Positions 16,956 through 25,310 of a stretch of 64,000 nucleotides of DNA are shown here, one piece after another. The position numbers and the translations under genes were made by a program. This DNA is from Trichococcus sp. K1Tr (lineage in GTDB: Bacteria > Bacillota > Bacilli > Lactobacillales > Aerococcaceae). The notes below the pieces were generated by a model that saw nothing but the letters and a program-made list of their open reading frames with translations, was not told the DNA's origin and ran no database searches. Location of the stretch: assembly GCF_028309625.1 (NCBI RefSeq), contig NZ_JAQMHR010000009.1:41846-105845 (forward strand), read 5' to 3'. The first letter of the stretch is position 1; each line of letters begins with the position of its first letter.

Positions 16956-18359
16956 TTACTCCGCAAGTCGGATCTGCGCATAGAAGGCGTTCATCTGGTC
17001 GGCCAATTCATCCTCCTGCATTTCATGGAAGATGTTCATCACATTATACAAGTATCGCAACAACCAATCAAACGCATCCTTCTTCAGGGTAACCCCTACC
17101 TTCATTTCTTCCTCAATCTCTTTATGCAACGCATCGACCCAATGGTCCCCCAGAACAATACGCACCCGTTGAAACTGCTCCCGGAAAAGCTGCTCAGTGG
17201 AAACTTCGCCCTCCCCCGACATCCATTTGTTGCGATTTGCACTGCGGTAATAACGAGGGATGAATTGCTTGAAATAAGGATCGGATTGTTGCAGCAGGAA
17301 AAAGGCTGCTTCATATTTCCGGTCGGTTATGTAACTATCCAACAAATAGGAAACCAAAATATCCCGAAAATCGATCGACAGTTTACGGACAACCAAATCC
17401 TTGTAAGTATCATTTATGGGCACAATGTCCAACTTAGTGTACAGCGGTTGCCTACTTGCCCCCACCACCAATTCTTCGCGTTCCAACAGCTTGTGCGCCT
17501 CTTCTTTCGCTTTGGTATGCATACCCCGGGATCGAAAAACGACGAAACGGACCCATTTCAGCAACGCGCCTTCTTCAGCCGTCAGCTGAATGTCCGGATT
17601 ACCATCCAAAACCGCGGCAAAATTTTCCAATTTCCGGACGGTATCTGCATAATCATGATGCTCCCACTGGATATAGCTCGTCTCATCCTTTTCGTAACGG
17701 AAGCTGATGAAAATCATCTGAAGCCACAGTTTTTTTATGTCAGAATAACTGACGCGGTAATGTAACTGTTGCAGCAACACTTCTTCCATCTGCGCCTTGA
17801 TTCTGTTGCGCTCCCAACCTGATCCGATTGCTTCAGCTTCAAAAAGCTGAACGAGTTCAATCGACTTCCTAACATTATATTTGTTTTCTGTCATTAATTT
17901 GTTTACAATAGGCCTGAGAATGAGGTGTGATAACTTCGCTTGATTCTTGAAATAAGGGAAAATAAAATAATCTTCATTCATCCTTTTACGCAAAATCCCC
18001 GTATGCAAGGGCTGGTGCCCAAGAGGACCGATTATCGGCGAAAAGTCCTTTAACTCATATTCTCCTTCCATGAATTCCAAGTTCGCATGATTGAAAGGAT
18101 ATCCCGCAGGAAAGTTTTGTTTGTAGTAGAAAAGATACCACTCATGCGCTTCCTGTTCGTTCAGCAGCAGTCGATCCACAGCGATTTCCTCATCAGCAAA
18201 TCGCTTCGCAAAACGTTGCACTTCATGGGACAATCGATAATATTGTTGCGTATGCAGGAAATCATGCAACGTGTGCTCTGTCACCGCGACTTTGTCAGCC
18301 AGTACATAGTCATGAATCGCGTAATAATACTCAAAAAACAGGTCGTAATCGCCTTTCAT
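16956..18359 (-). CDS. Unrecognised 467-aa soluble protein
   Basis: I do not recognise a family. The product is soluble, without signal peptide or membrane helices, rich in Tyr, Phe, Glu, Lys and Arg, and appears largely alpha-helical with amphipathic repeats. No helix-turn-helix, P-loop or catalytic motif stands out. ATG 18359 is preceded by GGAGG at 8 bases; an upstream in-frame GTG overlaps that site. The AT-richer upstream region contains a TAAAAT -10-like element (18402-18407). Its original terminator has been split by the IS element, whose right-end terminator now takes over. A helical-repeat scaffold or regulator is only a guess. Confidence 0.7.
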   Translation of the reverse strand: MKGDYDLFFEYYYAIHDYVLADKVAVTEHTLHDFLHTQQYYRLSHEVQRFAKRFADEEIAVDRLLLNEQEAHEWYLFYYKQNFPAGYPFNHANLEFMEGEYELKDFSPIIGPLGHQPLHTGILRKRMNEDYFIFPYFKNQAKLSHLILRPIVNKLMTENKYNVRKSIELVQLFEAEAIGSGWERNRIKAQMEEVLLQQLHYRVSYSDIKKLWLQMIFISFRYEKDETSYIQWEHHDYADTVRKLENFAAVLDGNPDIQLTAEEGALLKWVRFVVFRSRGMHTKAKEEAHKLLEREELVVGASRQPLYTKLDIVPINDTYKDLVVRKLSIDFRDILVSYLLDSYITDRKYEAAFFLLQQSDPYFKQFIPRYYRSANRNKWMSGEGEVSTEQLFREQFQRVRIVLGDHWVDALHKEIEEEMKVGVTLKKDAFDWLLRYLYNVMNIFHEMQEDELADQMNAFYAQIRLAE

Positions 18360-19374
18360 CTCTTGCACCTCCGGACCGTAATCCCTTACAATTCTAAGTC
18401 CATTTTACCATATTGCTCACAAAACAAAGCAAGAAAGCCTACGCACCTGATAAAATCGGCTGCCAAATACTGAAAATTGTGCAATTAACTGAAAGCTGAA
18501 ACAAACATCCTACATAGAATTCATTGAAATTTATACAAATTCCAATCAGTTGATATAAAAATGTTCAGTTATTAGATGACGTTTTCACGCGATGGTGCTA
18601 TACTATACATGAAATGACGTTTGTTGCATTCGCGTACAAATATGGCACAGCGCCTGAGGAATCCCAACCTATAAGGATTTCCCGAAAAGCATCCCTTCCT
18701 ATTCTCTCCTGTCCCTCACTTTTTGATGAGCAGAAATACTAGCATCCAAAAAAACAAATATTTTTACATCAGGTATGTTGCATTTTTCGAACAACTTCCC
18801 AAACTGAAAACGCCCATTAACAAGCCTTTAATCGCAAACGACTATAGCTATTTTGTTTTTCATAAGACTTTTAATAAACAAAAACAGAGTTTCTGTCTAT
18901 TATGATCCGAAAGTCTTTTCGCTATCTTGGGACCGATAATCCATGTTAAAGGGGCTGTTAAATTGCACGCTTAAAATAGATAGCGATCACTTCAGCCTGA
19001 AACTTTTATTGCAATCGGCCGCGATTGGGAGGAGCGGCACCGATTCCTCAAAGCACGTACATTAATGGAAAAATATTTGTCCCCTCTGCCGCATCAATAA
19101 ATTGGTTTCGTTAACGGCAACATACTTTCCGCAATAAGTTTATTATTTCTAACTTCTCTCTTGTACATGTCAGATTTAATTACAGACATATTACAAACAA
19201 GCCTTTTTATGACAAGGATTAAATTTTGATATTTTTATAAAATATACTAGACAAACCAAAAAAATAGTATATTATTATTGTTATTGGCTCGTTCGGATGA
19301 TATGGAATTTGAGTCAATTAATTTTCAAATTGTCGAACCGTTGCTATCAGATAGATTACGTTAGGAGGATAAAT
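18360..19374. other. 1-kb AT-rich gap with no convincing gene
   Basis: This stretch between the divergent 467-aa gene and the AraC gene has only short frames without ribosome sites, the longest 60 codons at 18723-18905. It should hold promoters for both neighbours. TATACT-like elements occur near 18599 and TATATT near 19266, but no clear -35 pairs with them. A more GC-rich segment at about 18940-19080 could be gene remains; I cannot identify it. Confidence 0.5.
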
Positions 19375-20187
19375 ATGTATACCATGTCCAACATAAAAAA
19401 CCTCTCCTTGAAGATTGTACTCGCTGAAAAGAATACAATCACAGCCGCCCAACCTACTAACTACCAAAAATTCCCTTATGTTAAACTTTTCTACGTTACA
19501 TCTGGGGATGTTTCTTTAATAATGAAAGAAACGACGGAAAAGCTTTCAAAAGATCAGTTGATCTTATTGAATCCAAATGTAGAGTACTATTGGGACCTGA
19601 CAGGAGATAAAGCAGCAGAGATCATCGAAGTCGGTATCCACGGACTTGAGTTTTCAAAAATCGGGGATGCAGAAAGCGATTTCTCTTATTACCGCCACAA
19701 CGATGGTGAAAAAGAAACCGCAACTTTCCTGAATTTATTGCTGGATGAAATGAGTACACGCAACCAAGGCTACGAAGAGGTCAGCAAACGCTTCGTCGAG
19801 ATCATCCTGATCCACTTGTTGCGTCTGGAAGAATTCTCGATCCGGAACTCGCTGAACAAAAAGAACCACAAAGAAATCCAAACTGTTAAGAATTACATGA
19901 AAGTGAACTACCACAAGAACATCACTTTGGATGACTTGGTGGATCTGGTCCACATCAACAAATTCTATTTGATCCGTATCTTCAAGCAGGAAGTCGGCAT
20001 GTCCCCGATCGACTACTTGATTCATATCCGTATCGATGAAGCGCAAAAAATGTTGCGCAACACCAATATCGCAATCGCCGATATTGCACACTTGGTCGGC
20101 TTCCAGTCACCGTCCCACTTCTCGAAAACATTCCGGGAATTGTCGAACTGCACGCCTTCACAGTACCGTCGTCAAGGAAACCAATAA
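19375..20187 (+). CDS. AraC-family transcriptional regulator
   Basis: This 270-aa regulator has an N-terminal cupin-like sensor domain (about 1-150) and a C-terminal double helix-turn-helix (about 170-268). The second helix pair ends in the family signature IADIAHLVGFQSPSHFSKTF followed by TPSQYRR. ATG 19375 has AGGAGG seven bases upstream. The frame extends back to 19297 without another ribosome site. No metabolic gene is adjacent, so the effector and regulon are unknown. The gene has a long upstream gap of about 1 kb. Confidence 0.88.
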   Translation: MYTMSNIKNLSLKIVLAEKNTITAAQPTNYQKFPYVKLFYVTSGDVSLIMKETTEKLSKDQLILLNPNVEYYWDLTGDKAAEIIEVGIHGLEFSKIGDAESDFSYYRHNDGEKETATFLNLLLDEMSTRNQGYEEVSKRFVEIILIHLLRLEEFSIRNSLNKKNHKEIQTVKNYMKVNYHKNITLDDLVDLVHINKFYLIRIFKQEVGMSPIDYLIHIRIDEAQKMLRNTNIAIADIAHLVGFQSPSHFSKTFRELSNCTPSQYRRQGNQ

Positions 20188-20193
20188 TACAAC

Positions 20194-20234
20194 AAAAAGA
20201 AGAAGCCGCCGTTTTAAGCGACTTCTTCTTTTTG
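20194..20234. terminator. Bidirectional terminator between araC-type gene and kinase gene
   Basis: AAAAAGAAGAAG pairs with CTTCTTCTTTTT, with a further CGC/GCG pair inside. The last codons and stop of the minus-strand kinase gene lie inside the hairpin. Confidence 0.75.
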
Positions 20235-20741
20235 TTCCTCCAACGCCCGCAAATAGTCTGCCGCCTCGCGCGGTCTGCGGAAATGATGGATCGCTATGCC
20301 TGAAGGCGCCTGATCCAGTAAAGCAATCAAGCCCGGCCGGTTGTTTTTGTTGAAGTTCCAGATGAATTTCATGAATTCCCAATCGAAGCGTTCCGGGCAG
20401 CCTTCCCCCATATCGGGACGGGTGCGCTTGCGGTTCAAAACAATCCGCTTCAACGCGCGATAGAGACACAAACTCCTTGGAAAGTCGAAAAAGAAAACCG
20501 TATCCGCACGCCCCAGCCTGATCGGCAGGCTCCGTTGGTAATTGCCGTCGATTATCCAGCTGTCCTCTTTGATCCGTTCTTTTTGGACCCGGTCCTGTTC
20601 CACATCAGAGCGCAATTCCCAATCAGGCAGCCAATATAGTTTATCGAGATGATGCAGCGGATTGCCCGTCAATTGCTGCAGCTTGCGCGAAAAGGTGGAC
20701 TTCCCCGATCCGCTGCACCCGATGACGACGATCCGCTTCAT
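20214..20741 (-). CDS. P-loop nucleoside/nucleotide kinase-like protein (FlaR/DNA-topology-modulation type)
   Basis: The 175-aa protein opens with a Walker A loop GCSGSGKST at about residues 7-15. It carries an adenylate-kinase-like H-L-D-K-L-Y-W segment and W-I-I-D-G-N-Y, typical of the small FlaR-like AAA kinases. Their true substrate is unknown. Start choice is uncertain: ATG 20741 (MKRIVVIG) is the usual family N-terminus, but a TTG at 20777 has a better-spaced GGAGG. It converges with the AraC gene and diverges from the GNAT gene. Confidence 0.75.
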   Translation of the reverse strand: MKRIVVIGCSGSGKSTFSRKLQQLTGNPLHHLDKLYWLPDWELRSDVEQDRVQKERIKEDSWIIDGNYQRSLPIRLGRADTVFFFDFPRSLCLYRALKRIVLNRKRTRPDMGEGCPERFDWEFMKFIWNFNKNNRPGLIALLDQAPSGIAIHHFRRPREAADYLRALEEQKEEVA

Positions 20742-20911
20742 TGCCTTCCCACTCCCGCTGGCCTTCATCTTTGCCAAACCGATCCCTCCATTCGAACGAG
20801 AAATTTTCTTCTATCAACCAGTTTACCACAGCGCAAAAGCTACGGATAGTAACTGATACACCCCCGCAACTAATGGTATACTGGAATTAAAAACAACGGA
20901 AGGAACGATGC

Positions 20912-21496
20912 ATGATGATACGAAAAGCCCGAAAAGAGGATTGCCCGGAACTCTACGATCTGATCCACGAAATCTTTGTGGATATGGAATTACCGCTGCT
21001 CGATCTGTTGGATCCGGATGTCCTGAAAGCCGCGATGGTTCGAGCCATGCACGAGGACGTCTACCGATTCAGTTACCGGAATGGTCTTGTCTATGAAGAA
21101 AACGGTGAAATCCTTGGCTGTTGTTTCGGCTATCCGGGAGCATCCGAACCCATCATCGATGCCGCACTCCGGAAAGCTTTTAAGGAAATGCACGTCACAG
21201 CGCCCAACCTTTTCCCCGACAGCGAAACGTTTGCCGGAGAATGGTATCTGGATTCCATCGTGACGAAGCAGTCAGCGCGTGGAAAAGGTGTCGCCCACCA
21301 ATTGCTGCAGGCCTTGCCGACACTCGCCTCAGTTGCGGGTGAAACCGTCATCGGCCTGAATTGCGAAAAAGACAATCTGCAGGCAAAAAAACTCTATGAA
21401 AAGGTAGGTTTCCGGACCGTTTCCGAACGGACCTTGAGCGGTCATGTCTATGACCATATGCAGTGGAAAATCCAGAAGACAGCCCCTGACGAATGA
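20912..21496 (+). CDS. GNAT-family N-acetyltransferase
   Basis: This 194-aa GCN5-type acetyltransferase has the acetyl-CoA motif around QSARGKGVAHQLL (residues about 117-129) and the C-terminal beta-strand region ending KLYEKVGFRTV. GGAAGG lies upstream of ATG 20912, and TATACT at 20877-20882 is a likely -10. The acceptor is unknown. It is the last gene of normal base composition before the AT-rich island. Confidence 0.85.
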   Translation: MMIRKARKEDCPELYDLIHEIFVDMELPLLDLLDPDVLKAAMVRAMHEDVYRFSYRNGLVYEENGEILGCCFGYPGASEPIIDAALRKAFKEMHVTAPNLFPDSETFAGEWYLDSIVTKQSARGKGVAHQLLQALPTLASVAGETVIGLNCEKDNLQAKKLYEKVGFRTVSERTLSGHVYDHMQWKIQKTAPDE

Positions 21497-21657
21497 AAAA
21501 TATGTTGATGCCTGTAAAATTAGCATTTCCATAGGGCATTGAGTCAGCTCGTTCTTACTTTTATGTAATGCTTTTATTTAAAAAAGTGTTTTTTCTTTGT
21601 AATATTGTGTAGAAAGTTCCTGCAAAACACAGAGATTCAAATTTAAGCCCTATTTTA

Positions 21658-22294
21658 TTACCACATATCTTTGTAAAAAGTCGTAGTTCTAACGAGTTTG
21701 GTTCTGTTAGAATCTGAATAATAATAAGTAACGTATTTATATCTAGAATATCCATCAATATAGTAGTGATCCGTTTTTGTATACATTACTGTTTTTCCTA
21801 GACTTCTAAATGCTTCAACGACACCTGCAATAGTACCAATCCACCCTACATAAGGAACAAAAGAAAATATTCCCAAAGCAATGCTTTGTAAATTTGCATC
21901 TATACTGCTGTTAGAGTAAGTCGTTTGAAAATAATGATATTGACCACTGTTTAATGCTGTAGCATTCGAAATGTTCAAGTCAGCAATTTTTGAAGTGGAA
22001 ATAGAGTTTACTATTTCATTGTCTACATAAATATTTCCGGTATTGTCTCTCGTTAATGTTGAAGCTGTTCCGTTATCATCAGTAACTATCGCCTTATTAT
22101 CATTTAACAGCTCCATAGTGATGGTCTCATTAGTCTCTTTATCACGTATAAAAATTTCGTCTTTTTTTGTTCAATATAATAATATTTACCATCAAACACT
22201 TTGTTTCCTTCATTAATAGTACTTGCGCTAACAATACTTGGAATTAAAACGCTGCTTAAATTTAAATTATAAAAGTAGACACTATTTTTCTCAT
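21658..22294 (-). pseudogene. Frameshifted secreted bacteriocin-like protein (geobacillin-26-like, tentative)
   Basis: ATG 22294 follows AAAGGTGGGG but stops after 10 codons. One added base in the A run at about 22285-22290 opens a frame with a hydrophobic stretch ending SVLIPSIVSAS, a plausible signal peptide. A second one-base loss in the seven-A run at about 22165-22171 shifts into the last 152-codon frame, which ends at 21658. The repaired product would be about 212 aa. It has one hydrophobic segment (IFSFVPYVGWIGTIAGVVEA) and a Tyr-rich C-terminus (YYIDGYSRYKYVTYYY), recalling secreted geobacillin-26-like bacteriocins. That family call is from memory and tentative. The small membrane protein just upstream may be its immunity protein (inference). 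Confidence 0.55.
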
Positions 22295-22307
22295 TTTTAC
22301 CCCACCT

Positions 22308-22496
22308 TTACTTTTTTTTGGCTATCCTAACAAACATATACCAATTAAATGCTATTCCCAACATTAATAATATTCCTCCAAAAATATAAGTATTCTTACT
22401 TACGTTCTCAGTGTAACCTGAGAAAAAAATAAAAACTAAAGAAATGAACACTATTCCAAATATCAAATTAACAACTGTATAAAGTGACTTTTTCAT
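22308..22496 (-). CDS. Small two-helix membrane protein, possible immunity protein
   Basis: The 62-aa product has a short basic start, two hydrophobic helices (about 7-27 and 38-56) and a basic end R-I-A-K-K-K. ATG 22496 follows GGAGG at 8 bases and overlaps by four bases (ATGA) the stop of a 13-codon upstream frame, so translation may be coupled. It ends 13 bases before the start of the bacteriocin-like pseudogene. Size, topology and position fit bacteriocin immunity proteins, but there is no family match I can name. Confidence 0.6.
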   Translation of the reverse strand: MKKSLYTVVNLIFGIVFISLVFIFFSGYTENVSKNTYIFGGILLMLGIAFNWYMFVRIAKKK

Positions 22497-22534
22497 ACGC
22501 CATACCTCCAAATATTCATATAGGTTAAACTCAT
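22493..22534 (-). CDS. 13-aa peptide frame coupled to the small membrane protein
   Basis: MSLTYMNIWRYGV starts at 22534, six bases after GAGGAG, and its TGA overlaps the ATG of the next gene. It is likely a leader or translational coupler; a functional peptide is possible. The TATAAT between GAGGAG and the ATG could instead be a -10 element, which would mean the peptide is not made. Confidence 0.3.
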   Translation of the reverse strand: MSLTYMNIWRYGV

Positions 22535-22576
22535 ATTATACTCCTCATTACAAAATCAAGAACGTGTTTATCGTAC

Positions 22577-22630
22577 TTATTTCATATTTTTGTATAATTT
22601 TTTAATAAACTCGATAACATGTAAATCCAT
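22577..22630 (-). CDS. 17-aa charged amphipathic peptide frame
   Basis: MDLHVIEFIKKLYKNMK starts at 22630 behind a strong GGAGG, five bases from the ATG. A single helix would place Val, Ile, Phe, Leu on one face and Lys on the other. It lies between the Rgg-type gene and the membrane protein. It could be a signalling peptide, a small membrane-active peptide or a leader. No family match is known to me. Confidence 0.35.
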   Translation of the reverse strand: MDLHVIEFIKKLYKNMK

Positions 22631-22720
22631 ATTCACCTCCGTCATATGTTGTATTGCGTTCAGCTTATTAATACTTATGACTCAAATACTCGACTATTGT
22701 ACGACTGAAATGTAAAATAA

Positions 22721-22753
22721 TTATAAGATTAGGAAAATTAAAAATCCCCACAT
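22721..22753 (-). CDS. 10-aa hydrophobic peptide frame divergent from the Rgg-type gene
   Basis: MWGFLIFLIL starts at 22753, seven bases after AGGAGG. A short hydrophobic peptide divergent from an Rgg gene is the arrangement of streptococcal Rgg-SHP pheromone systems. This one is shorter than known SHP precursors (usually 20 or more residues) and lacks their charged residues, so the assignment is speculative. Confidence 0.3.
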   Translation of the reverse strand: MWGFLIFLIL

Positions 22754-22803
22754 AGCAATGCCTCCTAAATAATATTGTTATAAGGAGTATATTTTTATGT
22801 GGG
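22747..22803. repeat. 57-bp palindrome carrying two mirrored ribosome sites and ATGTGG starts
   Basis: CCCACATA (22747-22754) pairs with TATGTGGG (22796-22803). Inside, CTCCT (22762-22766) pairs with AGGAG (22783-22787) around the same centre. Each strand therefore reads AGGAG, 7-9 bases, then ATGTGG. It may be a divergent regulatory site or leader structure for the Rgg-type gene and the peptide frames. Confidence 0.55.
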
Positions 22804-22895
22804 TGATTAACGGAAAAATGACACGAACAAGAAACTTTTGTTGCAAAGATGAGACGTTTTACAGTGCTGATAAAAGGAGTTCTTATGGAAATTTA
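22797..22895 (+). CDS. Possible 32-aa peptide overlapping the Rgg start
   Basis: A frame starting MWVINGKMTR at ATG 22797, behind AAGGAG, runs 32 codons and ends 11 bases inside the Rgg-type gene. It is basic and Cys-containing, not hydrophobic. It may be a short upstream leader rather than a functional product. Confidence 0.25.
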
Positions 22896-23738
22896 TGAAG
22901 CAGTCGCAACTCTTAGAAAAGATAAGAATATAAAAATTGAAGAAGCGATTGGCAACAGTATGTCCAGAGCCAGCTTTAATCGTTATATTAACGGGAAAAC
23001 TGATCTGTATACCTCGCATTTTTTGGAACTATTGGAAAAATTACATGTAAGCTTGGAAGAAATTGAATTTATGTGTAATGGGTATACGGATAACGTTGAA
23101 AAACAATTAATGAAAGAATTGAAGCATGCGTTTGAAGATCAGAATATTCATGAACTTACTTTTATACTGCAGCATTGCCGGAACGAGTATGCCATCGACA
23201 AAAATGTATTACATAATCATTTGGCTTCACTGACAGAAGTCCTGCTGGCAAGAGTTGAACACAAAAATGTAGATCTTAAAGAGAATGAATTATATAAATA
23301 CCTAGTCAAAACGGAAACATGGACACGTTACGAACTTGTCATGTTCAATAATTCTATGTTCTATTTTGATGCCGAAGCTTTAAAACAAATATTGCCAAAA
23401 GCAATCAACAAACTAGCTTACTATAAAGAAATAAACCCTTATGCAAACGAAGGGTTCAGACTACTGATAAACGCCATCATTGCATTCATCAGGCGCTAAT
23501 ATATATTCGTATATTGGAAAAATATCCATTGAACGAAGATCAAGCTTATGAAGCTCTCTTACAAAAATTTTTGATTGGAGTCAAACTCATTTTGATTGAT
23601 GACTCTAAGGGTGATGAAGTAGTTAAGGATTGTATTCAGGCCATGCAATTCTTAAATATGGAAAAGATGGCAACTATGTCTACTGGACTCATAGAACATA
23701 TATTAGAAAACAAACAAAAAATCAGCCGCAGTGATTAA
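22885..23738 (+). pseudogene. Rgg/GadR/MutR-type transcriptional regulator, broken by a frameshift
   Basis: The first frame (22885-23499) gives an N-terminal helix-turn-helix (about 20-45, with SMSRASFNRYINGKTDL) and helical TPR-like repeats. It stops after FIRR. A one-base shift at about 23490-23500 joins it to a second frame ending at 23738 (EKYPLNEDQAYEALLQKF and onward). Together they give about 284 aa, the normal Rgg length. AAAGGAG lies six bases before ATG 22885. Rgg proteins bind peptide pheromones and control bacteriocin or competence genes. The short peptides and the bacteriocin-like gene across the promoter region would be the expected targets. The break may be real or a base-calling error. 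Confidence 0.7.
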
Positions 23739-23756
23739 ACGCTGGAGCTGATTTTT

Positions 23757-25310
23757 TTATTGGTTCAGATCAAAAAGGAAGGTGGAGCCAACGCCCGATG
23801 CGCTTTCGACCGACAAAACGATGCCGTGGCGATCGGCTATCTGCTTGGCGACGGCCAAACCCAGACCGGTGCCTTTCTTGTTGCTTTCTTCGTTTGATTT
23901 GAAGAACTTTTCAAAGATGTACGGTTGATCCTTTTCGGGGATTCCCGGCCCGTTGTCGGTGACAGCCAATCGGCAGCCTTCACCCAAGGAAGTCAACGTG
24001 ACCCGGATTTCGCTCTTTTCGGCTGAAAATTTGACGGCATTTTCCATCACGGCAAGCAGCATCTGCCGCAGTCGGGTATAGTCCCCCATCAGCATGAACG
24101 AAAGCGGCTCTTTCGAGAAAGTCAGCGTAATCCCCTTTTCCCTTGCGATATAGCGCACGGAACGGATGGCATTCTCCACGACATCCACAAAATTCAAGGA
24201 ACTCATTTCCATTTGATAGTCCGGGTTCTGCAGCCGTGACAGTTCCAGCAGATCATTGATCATCCGCTCCAGATGGATGCTTTCGGTCAACATTTGTTGG
24301 TGGTATTCATCGATTTTGGCGGGATCCTCGATCACATGATCGTTCAAGGCCTCCAATGAACCACGGATGACCGTGACCGGCGTGCGCAATTCATGGGAAA
24401 TGCTCGTGATGAAATCCTTCCGCATCTTGTCCAGTTTGGCGCTTTCTTGTGCGGCTTCCGCCAACTTGTCCGCCAGAATATCGATGTTGGCAGCAAGTGA
24501 ACCCATTTCATCATTTTGGATGATCCCCGTGTGGGCTTCGTAATGGTTATCCGCCAACTGCTGGGTCGTTTCTTCCATCCTTTTCAGCGGCTGGATGAAC
24601 CGTTTCGCCAACAGGACCGCTATCCCGACGGCCGCGATCAAAGCCAAAGCCAAGCTGATCCCCAAAGTCGAAAATCCCGACCGCACGGCAGCCCGCATGT
24701 TTGCGATATAGTCGTGCAAAAGGACCGCAGCAATGACCTCCCCTTCTGAGGAGAGCACCGGTGCCCCGACCGTGATGGAGGTATCCTCCAATAACGGGCT
24801 GAAGCCTTCGCTGAAGGCGACTTTCCCTTCAAATACCTCATCGACAAGCGCCAGCGCGGCGCTTGGTAGTTCGGCATAGGTGATTTCTTTTTTTCCGGTC
24901 CCGACACTGATCGTCTCTGCGGATTGGTCGACGATCCACACCTCGCCCATCGCGATATCCTGAATGGCTGTGATATAGGCGTTGTATCCGTTCACATTGT
25001 TGCGCCCGGTCGTACCCGTGGCACCACCTTGCGCGAACAGAGCATTATTTCCTGTTTGCTTTCCGATGGCATTGCCGTTCATAGTGCCATTCGCAGTGAG
25101 CGCAACCTCATCTAAAGCGGGACTCCCGTCTTCCAGATAATCGGCTACGCCGGCCGCGATCGCCTCAGCCCGTTCCTGCATATCCGCCCGATAAATCTCT
25201 TCGGTATGCCGGGTGAACAGCAACAGGAAGGCCCCTCCGACAACCAAGGAAAACAGCAGGATGACGGATGTGAAATAGAGGACTAGTTTGCGGGTGATCT
25301 TATACTTCAT
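23757..25310 (-). CDS. Sensor histidine kinase
   Basis: This 517-aa membrane kinase has a helix at about 8-32, an extracytoplasmic sensor (about 33-213), a second helix (about 214-236) and a HAMP linker. A HisKA domain with H306 in SISHELRTP and a HATPase domain with DNGPGIP and GTGLGLAVA follow. The sensor holds a Gly/Asn/Thr-rich insert at about 73-110 that looks like the low-complexity tail of the secreted protein encoded next door. The start overlaps the response regulator stop by 11 bases, so the two are co-transcribed. The signal is unknown. Confidence 0.9.
   Translation of the reverse strand: MKYKITRKLVLYFTSVILLFSLVVGGAFLLLFTRHTEEIYRADMQERAEAIAAGVADYLEDGSPALDEVALTANGTMNGNAIGKQTGNNALFAQGGATGTTGRNNVNGYNAYITAIQDIAMGEVWIVDQSAETISVGTGKKEITYAELPSAALALVDEVFEGKVAFSEGFSPLLEDTSITVGAPVLSSEGEVIAAVLLHDYIANMRAAVRSGFSTLGISLALALIAAVGIAVLLAKRFIQPLKRMEETTQQLADNHYEAHTGIIQNDEMGSLAANIDILADKLAEAAQESAKLDKMRKDFITSISHELRTPVTVIRGSLEALNDHVIEDPAKIDEYHQQMLTESIHLERMINDLLELSRLQNPDYQMEMSSLNFVDVVENAIRSVRYIAREKGITLTFSKEPLSFMLMGDYTRLRQMLLAVMENAVKFSAEKSEIRVTLTSLGEGCRLAVTDNGPGIPEKDQPYIFEKFFKSNEESNKKGTGLGLAVAKQIADRHGIVLSVESASGVGSTFLFDLNQ

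Noticed and set aside
18723..18905. 60-codon frame in the 1-kb AT-rich gap
   Set aside because: No ribosome site, no recognisable domain, and the frame is short enough for chance in AT-rich DNA.
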